From: Rhodobacterales bacterium
GTDB taxonomy: Bacteria > Pseudomonadota > Alphaproteobacteria > Rhodobacterales > Rhodobacteraceae
Assembly: GCA_009993005.1 (NCBI GenBank)
Contig: JAACUH010000061.1
Coordinates: 1-64,000 of the forward strand
Direction of reading: 5' to 3'
Length of the DNA: 64,000 bases
In this document: positions 8,170 to 15,289 of the stretch, in pieces
Layout of the letters: each line of letters starts with the position of its first letter
How positions within the stretch are numbered: the first letter of the stretch is position 1
Translations under genes and position numbers: made by a program
Notes under the pieces: model-generated
What the model saw: the letters and a program-made list of their open reading frames with translations, nothing else
Database searches by the model: none
Told to the model about the DNA's origin: nothing

Positions 8170-8185
8170 TTGACCAAACGGTCAA
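8170..8185. promoter_or_regulatory. RutR-type operator between hyuC and rutR
   Basis: The site TTGACCAAACGGTCAA has perfect 6-base inverted arms (TTGACC/GGTCAA) around AAAC. It differs by one base from the Escherichia coli RutR consensus as I recall it, TTGACCAnnTGGTCAA. It lies 75 bases before the rutR start codon and 52 bases before the hyuC start codon, so one site could control both directions. A uracil- or thymine-responsive repressor is the expected ligand-binding partner. Confidence 0.75.
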
Positions 8186-8198
8186 CTGAAGGCTATCA
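8170..8198 (+). promoter_or_regulatory. Putative rutR promoter overlapping the operator
   Basis: A -35 like TTGACC (8170-8175) is separated by 17 bases from a -10 like CTATCA (8193-8198). The -35 box is the left half of the operator, so binding would repress rutR itself. No equally good promoter was found for the leftward operon. Candidate boxes on that strand are badly spaced. Confidence 0.45.
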
Positions 8199-8260
8199 GA
8201 GGTCGGCCGCCAGTCAAGTTTTCCGATGTGATCCGGCGCCCGGCCAAGCAGGAGGACCCG

Positions 8261-8869
8261 ATGCCCGCCACGCCGCCACTCACACGCATCCAGATCAAGA
8301 ACCGGCAGGTGATCCTCGAGGCCGGACTCGAGGTGTTTTCGCAGCACGGGTTCCGGGGCGCGACGCTTGACCAGATCGCATCCCAGGCGGGGCTGTCAAA
8401 GCCGAACCTGCTGTATTACTTCCCGTCCAAGGAGGCGATCCATGTCGCGCTCCTGTCCTCGCTTCTCGACACCTGGCTGGCCCCGCTGCAGGCGCTTGAT
8501 GACCATGGCGATCCGGTTGCCGAAATCCTGGACTATGTGCGGCGCAAGCTCGCGCTGAGCCGCGATTTTCCGCGCGAAAGCAGGCTCTTTGCCAATGAGG
8601 TGCTGCAAGGCGCGCCGCGGATCGGCGGGGCGCTGGGCGGTGATCTCAAGACGCTGGTCGATGCCAAAGCGGCGGTGATCCGGGGCTGGGGCGCGGCTGG
8701 ACGGATTGCTCCGGTGGATCCCTATCATCTGATCTTTTCGATCTGGGCACTCACGCAGCACTACGCCGATTTCGACGTGCAGGTGCGTGCGGTCCTGGGG
8801 GGCGAGGACCCGTTTCCAGGGGCGGAGGCCTACCTTGAGCAACTGTTCCGGCGATTGCTGACGGCCTGA
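8261..8869 (+). CDS. rutR: TetR-family pyrimidine regulator, RutR homologue
   Basis: The 202-residue protein aligns along its length with E. coli RutR. It has a TetR helix-turn-helix (LDQIASQAGLSKPNLLYYFP, about residues 35-54) and the RutR-specific runs 'LDTWLAPLQAL', 'LSRDFPRESRLFANE', 'GDLKTLVDAK' and 'DPYHLIFSIWALTQHYADF'. RutR binds uracil or thymine and releases DNA. The start at 8261 has an AGGAGG site; an upstream ATG at 8228 lacks one. Divergent position and the matching operator make it the likely local repressor of the pyrimidine operon. Confidence 0.93.
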   Translation: MPATPPLTRIQIKNRQVILEAGLEVFSQHGFRGATLDQIASQAGLSKPNLLYYFPSKEAIHVALLSSLLDTWLAPLQALDDHGDPVAEILDYVRRKLALSRDFPRESRLFANEVLQGAPRIGGALGGDLKTLVDAKAAVIRGWGAAGRIAPVDPYHLIFSIWALTQHYADFDVQVRAVLGGEDPFPGAEAYLEQLFRRLLTA

Positions 8870-8921
8870 TGTGCGGGGAGACGTTTACGGGTTCTTAACC
8901 AAGCCAGGTCAGACTGATGGC

Positions 8922-9167
8922 ATGGCTATGCAGCATCCCCTGCCCCTCTTTGCGCGCCCGGTCAACACCGCCTGGCTCGACGCCATGTTTTGCGCCCAGG
9001 CGGTCAATCGCGGCGGCGTGCTGCGGCGTGCCGTACGCGATGTCGAACGCGAAGTCGGGCGTGACGCCTTTGTCGCGGCCGTCAGGGCGCGCGGCTTTCA
9101 CCTTGTCGAATGCAGCGGGCAGTTCATCGTGATCTGCAATGCCCGCCCGCTGCGCGTGATCGTCTGA
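8922..9167 (+). CDS. Small conserved protein often annotated as phosphoribosylanthranilate isomerase
   Basis: The 81-residue product (from ATG 8922; 8928 is an alternative) has the pattern 'GGVLRRAVRDVEREVGRDAF' then 'VRARGFHLVECSGQFIVICN'. I recognise this as a small protein common in Rhodobacterales that databases often label N-(5'-phosphoribosyl)anthranilate isomerase. It is far too short to be that TIM-barrel enzyme. Function unknown. It follows rutR after 52 bases and ends at a strong palindromic terminator region. Confidence 0.65.
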   Translation: MAMQHPLPLFARPVNTAWLDAMFCAQAVNRGGVLRRAVRDVEREVGRDAFVAAVRARGFHLVECSGQFIVICNARPLRVIV

Positions 9168-9177
9168 GCCTGGCGCA

Positions 9178-9227
9178 AAAAATCTTCGTACGAAGATTTT
9201 TCCAAGATTTTTCGTACGAAAAATCTT
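9178..9227. repeat. Double palindrome, repeat family B, copy 1 (bidirectional terminator candidate)
   Basis: Two perfect 24-base palindromes, 9178-9201 and 9204-9227, both centre on CGTACG and are separated by CC. With X = AAAAATCTT and X' = AAGATTTTT, the order is X-CGTACG-X' then X'-CGTACG-X, so alternative pairings across the two are possible. The element fills the convergent gap between the small conserved gene and preA, and would give T-rich hairpins in both directions. Confidence 0.75.
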
Positions 9228-9231
9228 TGCC

Positions 9232-10533
9232 TCACTCCGCCGCCTGCGCGCTGGGGTTGTTGGGATGCGTGGTCCAGTTGGCATAGTCGCCCACGGTCCG
9301 CCCGGTGCGCGCATCGACCGTGCCCTTGGGCAGTTCCACCATCGTGATGCAGTCCTGCACCGGGCAGACATCGACGCACAGGTTGCAGGCCACGCATTCC
9401 GCGTCATTGACCTCGAACACGCGCCCCGGCTTCATCCAGATCGCCTGATGGCTGGTATCCTCGCATGCCGCATAGCAGCGCCCGCATTTGATGCAGGCCT
9501 CCTGGTCGATCCGCGCCTTGGTGACGTAATTGAGGTTGAGGAACTGCCAGTCCGTCACATTGGGCACCGCTCGGGCGACCAGATCGGACGTGGCAGCAAA
9601 GCCCTTGCCGTCCATATAATCCGACAGGCCCGAGATCATCTCCTGCACCACCTTGAACCCATAGGTCATCGCCGCCGTGCAGACCTGCACGTTGCCAGCG
9701 CCCAGCGCCATGAACTCTGCCGCATCGCGCCAGGTCGTGACGCCCCCGATGCCCGAGATCGGCAGGCCTTGCGTGGCGGGGTTGCGCGCGATCTCGGCCA
9801 CCATGTTGAGCGCGATGGGCTTGACCGCGGGGCCACAATAGCCGCCATGCGTGCCCTTGCCGTCGATCATCGGCTCGGGGCTGAAGCTGTCGAGGTTGAC
9901 GCTGGTGATCGAATTGATGGTGTTGATCAGGCTCACCGCATCCGCGCCGCCCCGCCGGGCCGCCTCGGCGGGTTTGCGGATATCGGCGATATTGGGCGTG
10001 AGCTTCACGATGCAGGGCATGCGCGAGTGCTGTTTGACCCAGCGCGTGACCATCTCGATATATTCGGGCACCTGCCCCACGGCCGAGCCCATCCCGCGTT
10101 CCGCCATCCCGTGCGGGCAGCCAAAGTTCAGCTCGACCCCGTCGGCCTGTGTGTCCTCGACATGGGCAAGGATCGCCTTCCAGCTCTCCTCGTCGCAGGG
10201 CACCATCAGCGACACCACCAGCGCCCGGTCGGGCCAGTCGCGCTTGACCGCCTTGATCTCGCGCAGGTTCACCTCCAGCGGGCGGTCGGTGATCAGCTCG
10301 ATATTGTTGAGCCCCAGCAGCCGCCGGTCCGCGCCCCAGATCGCGCCATAGCGCGGGCCGTTGACATTGACCACGGGCGGCCCTTCGCTGCCCAGCGTCT
10401 TCCACACCACACCGCCCCAGCCCGCCTCATAGGCGCGGCGCACGTTGTATTCCTTGTCCGTCGGCGGCGCCGAGGCGAGCCAGAACGGGTTGGGCGATCT
10501 GATCCCGGCAAATGTGGTCGCGAGATTGGCCAT
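9232..10533 (-). CDS. preA: NAD-dependent dihydropyrimidine dehydrogenase, catalytic subunit PreA
   Basis: The 433-residue protein reduces uracil or thymine to the 5,6-dihydro form. An FMN-binding TIM barrel of the dihydroorotate dehydrogenase type fills residues ~1-330 (FGCPHG, VKLTPNI, SGIGGV). The C terminus carries two 4Fe-4S clusters: CIKCGRCYAAC and CVACNLCVDVCP. The active-site loop GYCGPAVKPIAL is present. The ATG at 10533 follows the preT stop by two bases. It is the first step of the pathway completed by hydA and hyuC nearby. Confidence 0.93.
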   Translation of the reverse strand: MANLATTFAGIRSPNPFWLASAPPTDKEYNVRRAYEAGWGGVVWKTLGSEGPPVVNVNGPRYGAIWGADRRLLGLNNIELITDRPLEVNLREIKAVKRDWPDRALVVSLMVPCDEESWKAILAHVEDTQADGVELNFGCPHGMAERGMGSAVGQVPEYIEMVTRWVKQHSRMPCIVKLTPNIADIRKPAEAARRGGADAVSLINTINSITSVNLDSFSPEPMIDGKGTHGGYCGPAVKPIALNMVAEIARNPATQGLPISGIGGVTTWRDAAEFMALGAGNVQVCTAAMTYGFKVVQEMISGLSDYMDGKGFAATSDLVARAVPNVTDWQFLNLNYVTKARIDQEACIKCGRCYAACEDTSHQAIWMKPGRVFEVNDAECVACNLCVDVCPVQDCITMVELPKGTVDARTGRTVGDYANWTTHPNNPSAQAAE

Positions 10534-10535
10534 GC

Positions 10536-11879
10536 TCAGCCCCTTTGCATCAATGTTGCGTGGATATCCTCGGCCGCGTCGCGCCCCTGCGCCACGGCTG
10601 TCACCGTCAGATCGTCGCCCCCGGCCGCACAATCGCCGCCCGCCCAGACCTTGGCCATGCCGGTGCGGCCCGGGCCGGTCACGGCGATCTTGCCGCCGAT
10701 GACCTCCAGCCCCGCCGGGGCGCCGTCGAGCGTCTGGCCAATGGCCTTGAGGACATGGTCGGCCACCACCTCGAAGGTCTCGCCGGTGCCCGTGACGCGG
10801 CCGCCTTCCGTGCGGGTGTATTCGACCCGGACGGCGCTGACCGCCCCCTGCCCCACGATCTCGACCGGCATCGCGTTGAAGATCAGGCGCACGCCCTTGG
10901 ACGCAGCCAGATCCTGCTCATACCGGCTGGCGGGCATCTCGTCGCGGCTGCGGCGATAGAGGATGGTGACGTTTTCCGCGCCCAGCAGTTTCGACTGCAC
11001 GGCGGCGTCGATGGCCGTCATTCCGCCACCGATCACCACCACATTGCGGCCCACGGGCACCTGGGCCAGATCGGACTGGCGCAGCCCGGCGATAAAGCGG
11101 ACGGCATCCTGCACGCCCTCGAGGTCCTCGCCGGGCACCTTGAGCGCATTCACGCCGCCCAGGCCGATGCCCAGAAACACTGCGTCATAGGCGGGCTGGT
11201 TCACATAGTCCGCGAGCATGTCGGGCCCTGTCAGCGGAAACCCGCAATAGGCCACGATGCCGCCGATCTTCATCAGCCAATCGACCTCGGCCTGGGCAAA
11301 TCCGCCCACGGTCTTGTAAGCGGCGATGCCATACTCGTTGAGCCCGCCCGGGTTCTGGCGCGCGTCATACAACTCCACCTTGTGACCATGCATGGCGAGC
11401 CTGTGCGCACAAGCCAGCCCCGCGGGCCCCGCGCCGATCACCGCCACACGCCGGCCCGTCTCGGGCGCGCGGGCAAAGGGATGCCGGCCTGTCGCCATCA
11501 GGGTGTCGGTGGCATAGCGCTGCAACCGGCCGATCGCGACCGGCTTGCCCTCGGCCGCCTCGCGCACGCAGGCCTCTTCGCACAGGGTTTCGGTCGGGCA
11601 GACGCGGGCGCACATGCCGCCCAGGATATTCTGCGACAGGATGGTTTTCGCCGCCGCCTCGGGCGTGCCGGTCGCGATCTGGCGAATGAAGAGCGGGATG
11701 TCGATGGTCGTGGGGCAGGCCGTGATGCAGGGCGCATCATGGCAGAAATAGCAGCGGTCCGCCGCCACAGCCGCCTCATGGCCGTCGAGCGGCGCGTGCA
11801 GGTCGCTGAAGTTTTCCGCGAGTTGCGCGGCGGGCAGACGGCCCGCGACAATCCCCGGCGACATGGTGTTCGGCATCAT
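10536..11879 (-). CDS. preT: NAD-dependent dihydropyrimidine dehydrogenase, electron-input subunit PreT
   Basis: The 447-residue flavoprotein passes electrons from NAD(P)H to PreA. The N-terminal domain has Fe-S cysteines (CYFCHDAPCITACP, then GGMCARVCPTE and CEEACVRE). An FAD site (VAVIGAGPAGLACAH) and an NAD(P) site (NVVVIGGGMTAIDAA) follow, as in GltD-like proteins. ATG at 11879 (or 11876) is preceded by AAGGGGG. An upstream ATG at 11930 lacks a ribosome site and sits against the operator. Forms one operon with preA. Confidence 0.9.
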   Translation of the reverse strand: MMPNTMSPGIVAGRLPAAQLAENFSDLHAPLDGHEAAVAADRCYFCHDAPCITACPTTIDIPLFIRQIATGTPEAAAKTILSQNILGGMCARVCPTETLCEEACVREAAEGKPVAIGRLQRYATDTLMATGRHPFARAPETGRRVAVIGAGPAGLACAHRLAMHGHKVELYDARQNPGGLNEYGIAAYKTVGGFAQAEVDWLMKIGGIVAYCGFPLTGPDMLADYVNQPAYDAVFLGIGLGGVNALKVPGEDLEGVQDAVRFIAGLRQSDLAQVPVGRNVVVIGGGMTAIDAAVQSKLLGAENVTILYRRSRDEMPASRYEQDLAASKGVRLIFNAMPVEIVGQGAVSAVRVEYTRTEGGRVTGTGETFEVVADHVLKAIGQTLDGAPAGLEVIGGKIAVTGPGRTGMAKVWAGGDCAAGGDDLTVTAVAQGRDAAEDIHATLMQRG

Positions 11880-11932
11880 CGGCCCCCTTGCTGGCGCATC
11901 CCTGTTGGAGAGAGATTGCCACAGGTTCATTT

Positions 11933-11948
11933 TTTATCAAACGGTAAA
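11933..11948. promoter_or_regulatory. Second RutR-like operator, upstream of preT
   Basis: The site TTTATCAAACGGTAAA matches the operator at 8170-8185 at 13 of 16 positions, with the same AAAC centre and a 5-of-6 inverted arm. It lies 54 bases before the chosen preT start codon. It is weaker than the first site, so it may be a lower-affinity RutR site. No clear -35/-10 pair was recognised beside it. Confidence 0.5.
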
Positions 11949-12124
11949 TTCTGAAGACCACGCCTGTCCGCCGCCGCACGGCGCACGCACGGCCCACGCA
12001 CGGCTCACGGGGCCGCCCTGTTTGCCTGCATGCGCGGCCTTTTGCCCAAAACCAACCATTTCTAGCCACAATCTGGCCCGAATCACTGTCGTTAATCATC
12101 CTCAACACCAAAGGGAGAACACCG

Positions 12125-12328
12125 ATGCAAACGACCTTGATCCTGCTGGGCAGCATGCTGGGCTTTGTCGCGGCCGTTATCGGGCTGTTTGTCTTTGGCC
12201 TCGGCCTCTGGTCGGCGCTGGTGATCTGGGCCGCGTCCGGCCCGCTGTCTGCCCTTGTGGCACTGCTGGCATCGCTGCTGCCGTGGCAGCCCTCACGCAG
12301 GACCGTTCCGGTCGCCGAAACCGCCTGA
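12125..12328 (+). CDS. Small two-helix membrane protein, unknown function
   Basis: The 67-residue protein has two long hydrophobic segments (LILLGSMLGFVAAVIGLFVF and SALVALLASLLPW) and a short polar tail. A good ribosome site (AAAGGGAGAA) precedes the ATG. No family is recognised. It is divergent from preT and precedes the cold-shock genes. Bases 12329-12390 downstream hold only the first cold-shock promoter. Confidence 0.6.
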   Translation: MQTTLILLGSMLGFVAAVIGLFVFGLGLWSALVIWAASGPLSALVALLASLLPWQPSRRTVPVAETA

Positions 12329-12351
12329 ACCGGGCCCGCGACCGTTTGTCC

Positions 12352-12380
12352 TTGCTATCGGGGCGGATTGCGCGCATAAG
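12352..12380 (+). promoter_or_regulatory. Putative promoter of first cold-shock gene
   Basis: TTGCTA (12352-12357), a 17-base spacer and CATAAG (12375-12380) precede the conserved leader by ten bases. The second cold-shock gene has the same arrangement (TTGATT, 17 bases, CATATG), which strengthens both calls. Confidence 0.5.
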
Positions 12381-12390
12381 CAGGGTCGCA

Positions 12391-12505
12391 GACGTTATTC
12401 TCTTTCGACCCACTGTTCTCCTTCATCGGCCACAGTCCTCGATATGACACTGACTGAGCCGGGCTGTCGCACTTTCGCGGGCAGCAGATGACAGGAGTAC
12501 ACACG
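12391..12505 (+). promoter_or_regulatory. Conserved 5' leader of cold-shock gene 1
   Basis: The leader begins GACGTTATTCT and shares ordered blocks TCGACC, ACTGT, CTCCTT, AGTC, CTCGAT, CACTGAC and GAGCCGG with the leader at 12879-12986. Long structured leaders control cold-shock mRNA stability and translation in other bacteria. That role here is inferred. It ends with an AGGAG ribosome site 9 bases from the ATG. Confidence 0.6.
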
Positions 12506-12712
12506 ATGGCCACTGGCACCGTGAAATGGTTCAACACCACCAAGGGTTTCGGCTTTATCGCTCCCGATGGTGGCAAGAAGGACGTGTTCGTCCATATCTC
12601 CGCTGTCGAGCGTTCGGGCCTCACCGGCCTGAAGGATGACCAGAAGGTCACCTTCGACATCGAAGCCGGCCGTGACGGCCGCGAATCGGCGATCAATCTG
12701 CAACTGGCCTAA
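12506..12712 (+). CDS. cspA: Cold-shock protein, CspA family (copy 1)
   Basis: The 68-residue single-domain protein has RNP1 (KGFGFIAP, about residues 14-21) and RNP2 (VFVHISAV) motifs of the OB-fold family that binds RNA and single-stranded DNA. The start at 12506 follows AGGAG; an ATG 18 bases upstream lies inside the ribosome-site region. It differs from the second copy at about ten positions, mostly near the C terminus. A strong terminator follows. Confidence 0.95.
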   Translation: MATGTVKWFNTTKGFGFIAPDGGKKDVFVHISAVERSGLTGLKDDQKVTFDIEAGRDGRESAINLQLA

Positions 12713-12734
12713 GGGTCCGTTCACAGGTTTCAGG

Positions 12735-12766
12735 AACGCGCGGGCCAGACCCGCGCGTTTCTTTTT
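12735..12766 (+). terminator. Rho-independent terminator after cold-shock gene 1
   Basis: A perfect 10-base stem AACGCGCGGG / CCCGCGCGTT (12735-12744 and 12750-12759) with loop CCAGA is followed by TTTCTTTTT. It makes the two cold-shock genes separate transcripts. Confidence 0.9.
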
Positions 12767-12841
12767 ATGCCAACCCGCCCAGCGCCGCGCCGCCTCTTTC
12801 GGCAGATCGGCGCGCAGGGCGTGCGGCTGTGGCAAATTGAC

Positions 12842-12870
12842 TTGATTTTTTCCCCGGTCAGCCTCATATG
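12842..12870 (+). promoter_or_regulatory. Putative promoter of second cold-shock gene
   Basis: TTGATT (12842-12847), 17 bases, then CATATG (12865-12870). The expected start site falls at about 12878, exactly where similarity to the first leader begins. Confidence 0.55.
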
Positions 12871-12878
12871 AAGCTGGC

Positions 12879-12986
12879 GACGTTATTCTATCGACCACTG
12901 TCTCCTTACGGCCCAGTCACTCGATCAGCACTGACAGAGCCGGTCCGCTGCAATACCGCGAGCGGAGCATCATGGGAGACATCACG
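12879..12986 (+). promoter_or_regulatory. Conserved 5' leader of cold-shock gene 2
   Basis: This leader matches 12391-12505 in ordered blocks from GACGTTATTCT onward, with small gaps between blocks. The conservation lies outside any coding frame and starts at the predicted transcription start. A shared regulatory RNA structure is more likely than chance or coding constraint. It ends in GGGAGA before the ATG. Confidence 0.6.
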
Positions 12987-13196
12987 ATGGCCACCGGCAC
13001 CGTGAAATGGTTCAACACAACCAAAGGCTACGGCTTCATTGCGCCCGACGGCGGCAAGAAGGACGTTTTCGTTCACATCTCGGCCGTGGAGCGGTCGGGC
13101 CTGACCGGGCTCAAGGACAACCAGAAGGTCAACTTCGACATCGAAGCCGGCCGTGACGGGCGCGAGAGCGCCGTCAACCTGACACTGGTCGGCTGA
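12987..13196 (+). CDS. cspA: Cold-shock protein, CspA family (copy 2)
   Basis: The 69-residue protein has KGYGFIAP and VFVHISAV nucleic-acid-binding motifs. It is a tandem duplicate of the preceding gene that carried its promoter and leader with it. No T-rich terminator follows. Instead a 9-base-pair hairpin sits at the start of the next gene, so read-through into that gene is possible. Confidence 0.95.
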   Translation: MATGTVKWFNTTKGYGFIAPDGGKKDVFVHISAVERSGLTGLKDNQKVNFDIEAGRDGRESAVNLTLVG

Positions 13197-13212
13197 CCGC
13201 CGATTTCCGGAT

Positions 13213-13240
13213 CATGGGCGCGGCGCGCGTTGCGCCCATG
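13213..13240 (+). promoter_or_regulatory. Hairpin enclosing both possible starts of the DUF4329 gene
   Basis: CATGGGCGC (13213-13221) pairs with GCGCCCATG (13232-13240) around a 10-base loop. One candidate ATG lies in each arm, and no T-tract follows. In the mRNA it would hide the start codon at 13238. It could be an attenuating structure downstream of the cold-shock gene. Inference only. Confidence 0.4.
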
Positions 13241-13912
13241 ACCGACCGCAAGACCCGAACCGGCGCGATTGCGCTGATGTCTTGTCTGCTTGCAGGTTGT
13301 GCCGGCGACCTCTCTCCCGTTCACACGCCGATGATTGACGGCGGCGCCGCCTCGACCGGGGCGATGGGTCAGTCATTGTCTGGCAATTATGCGTCGGGCA
13401 GTCCGCCAGTCTCTGCCTCGCCCACCCATGCAACTGCCGAAGCGACCGGCACCGGGGCCGAGCGCGCCTTTGCCACCGCCATCCTCACCGATCTGCAACG
13501 CCGGTCCTTTGCGGAAAACCGCGAATATTGCGGCTACATGGGGCGTGACGCCTCGGGCGCCTTTGTGACAACGCGACATGCGGCGGGGGACGAGGCGTCC
13601 TGTTACCTGCCTGCCATCCCGCAAGGCATGGTCGTGCTGGCCTCCTACCATACCCATGGCACCTACAGCCCGCTCTATGCGTCAGAATATCCCACGACCG
13701 ACGATATGGAGACCGACCGGATCGACGATATCGACGGCTATATCGCAACCCCCGGCGGGCGGCTCTGGTATGTGGACAGCGACACGATGACGGTGCGCCA
13801 GCTCTGCGGTGTCGGCTGTCTGCCGCAGGACCCGCGCTACCGCCCCGACGAGGCGGGCGAGATCCGCAGCGCCTATACCTACCGCGAGTTGCAGGCGCGC
13901 GAGCGCTACTGA
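13238..13912 (+). CDS. Lipoprotein with a DUF4329 domain
   Basis: The 224-residue protein has a lipoprotein signal ending LLAGC (Cys21 from the ATG at 13238; an in-frame ATG at 13214 is the alternative). The C-terminal half is a DUF4329 domain (REYCGYMGRD, ASYHTHGTYSP, SEYPTTDDM). The HTH and following acidic residues resemble a metal site of the JAB type, and this domain is also found in polymorphic toxins. Catalysis is not established. It ends in a 7-base convergent overlap with the esterase gene. Confidence 0.75.
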   Translation: MTDRKTRTGAIALMSCLLAGCAGDLSPVHTPMIDGGAASTGAMGQSLSGNYASGSPPVSASPTHATAEATGTGAERAFATAILTDLQRRSFAENREYCGYMGRDASGAFVTTRHAAGDEASCYLPAIPQGMVVLASYHTHGTYSPLYASEYPTTDDMETDRIDDIDGYIATPGGRLWYVDSDTMTVRQLCGVGCLPQDPRYRPDEAGEIRSAYTYRELQARERY

Positions 13913-14595
13913 GCGGGCGCGATCAGCGCCAGGACCGCCGGTCCCATCGCCGCCACGATCCGCGCGACGCCCTCCCGGTTGGGGTGGATGCCGTCGGCCT
14001 GCATATAGGCCATGCGCGCGGCGGCAAGATCGCCCGCCGCCGCATCGGCGAGCCCGTCAAAGAAGGACGCCACCAGCGGCACGTCGAACTCGGCCGCGAG
14101 GTCGCCATACATGCTGTCGAAATCGCGTTTGAAATCAGCGCCGTAGTTGCCAGACGCCTCGAGCCCGACCAGCAGCACCGCCACATCGCGCGCCTGCGCC
14201 ACCTCGAGAATCCCGCGCAGGTTGGCACGGCTGTTGGCCGGATCGATCCCGCGCAGAAAGTCATTGCCGCCCAGCGCCACGATCATCGCATCGACCTCGG
14301 GCGTCAGCGTCCAGTCCACCCGCGCGAGGCCGCCCGCCGTGGTGTCGCCCGACACGCCCGCGTTGATCACCACCACATCCGCCCCCTGCGCCCGCAACCA
14401 GGCCTCGAGCTGCGGGACAAAGCCATCCTCTTGCGGCAGGCCATAGCCCTGCGTCAGGCTGTCGCCCAGCGCGGCGAGCGTCACGGTCTCGGCCTGCGCC
14501 GCGCCCGCCCCCACAACAACCGCCAGCGCAAGGTTGCGGATCGCCCGCAATGCCCCATATCCCTTTGCAACAGCCCCAGAGAAAGCGTTTCCCAT
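13906..14595 (-). CDS. tesA: Arylesterase / lysophospholipase TesA-like, SGNH hydrolase
   Basis: The 229-residue enzyme is exported (signal ending AGAAQA). It has SGNH blocks GDSLTQGYG (Ser), a glycine block in INAGVSGD, GGND and DGIHPN (catalytic Asp-x-x-His). The ATG at 14595 overlaps the ATG of the divergent ABC gene by two bases. A TTG at 14550 preceded by AAGGGA would give a shorter and more typical signal peptide and is a serious alternative. The tesA-ybbA-ybbP arrangement matches E. coli. Confidence 0.88.
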   Translation of the reverse strand: MGNAFSGAVAKGYGALRAIRNLALAVVVGAGAAQAETVTLAALGDSLTQGYGLPQEDGFVPQLEAWLRAQGADVVVINAGVSGDTTAGGLARVDWTLTPEVDAMIVALGGNDFLRGIDPANSRANLRGILEVAQARDVAVLLVGLEASGNYGADFKRDFDSMYGDLAAEFDVPLVASFFDGLADAAAGDLAAARMAYMQADGIHPNREGVARIVAAMGPAVLALIAPAQ

Positions 14596-15289
14596 GTCCG
14601 ACCCCGTCCTGTCGCTGCGCGATGCCAGCCTGTCCCTGATGGGCAACGCCGGGCGGGTGGACATCCTGCACGCCATATCGCTCGACGTGGCGCCGGGCGA
14701 AACCTTGGGGCTGGTGGGGCCGAGTGGGTCTGGCAAGTCGTCTCTCCTCATGGTCATGGGCGGGTTGGAGCAGGCCTCGGGTGGCACGGTCAAGGCGCTG
14801 GGGCAAGACCTCACCGCAATGTCAGAGGATGGGCTCGCCCGGTTCCGCAGGGACAATATGGGGGTGGTGTTCCAGTCTTTCCACCTGATCCCGACGATGA
14901 CCGCGCTGGAAAACGTCGCAACCCCGCTGGAGCTTGCCGGCGCGCGCGATGCTTTTGCCCGCGCCCGGGCCGAGCTTGACGCCGTGGGGCTTGGCGGGAG
15001 GGCCGACCATTATCCCAGCCAGATGTCGGGGGGCGAACAGCAGCGCGTGGCGCTGGCGCGCGCCTCTGCGCCGCGCCCGCGCATCCTGCTGGCCGACGAG
15101 CCGACCGGCAACCTCGACGAAACCAATGGCGAGGCGATCATCCGCCTGCTCTTTGACCTGCGCGACCGGCATGGCGCGACGCTGATCATGGTGACGCATG
15201 CGGCCGAGCTTGCGCGCCGTTGCGACCGGGTGATCCGGCTGCGCGACGGGCGCATCGTGGACGACGCCGCGCGGCAGGCCGCAGAATGA
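14594..15289 (+). CDS. ybbA: ABC transporter ATP-binding protein, YbbA/LolD type
   Basis: The 231-residue ATPase has Walker A GPSGSGKS, signature MSGGEQQR, Walker [11 protein letters not shown] and switch His in VTHAAEL. It belongs to the MacB/LolD group that works with FtsX-like permeases, here YbbP encoded next with a 4-base overlap. A GAGAAAG site precedes the ATG. The promoter must lie within the esterase coding region, because the two start codons overlap. Substrate unknown. Confidence 0.9.
   Translation: MSDPVLSLRDASLSLMGNAGRVDILHAISLDVAPGETLGLVGPSGSGKSSLLMVMGGLEQASGGTVKALGQDLTAMSEDGLARFRRDNMGVVFQSFHLIPTMTALENVATPLELAGARDAFARARAELDAVGLGGRADHYPSQMSGGEQQRVALARASAPRPRILLADEPTGNLDETNGEAIIRLLFDLRDRHGATLIMVTHAAELARRCDRVIRLRDGRIVDDAARQAAE

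Noticed and set aside
8192-8217. TTGACT/GATAGC as promoter of the leftward pyrimidine operon
   Set aside because: The spacer is only 14 bases, too short for a standard promoter, so I left the leftward promoter unassigned.
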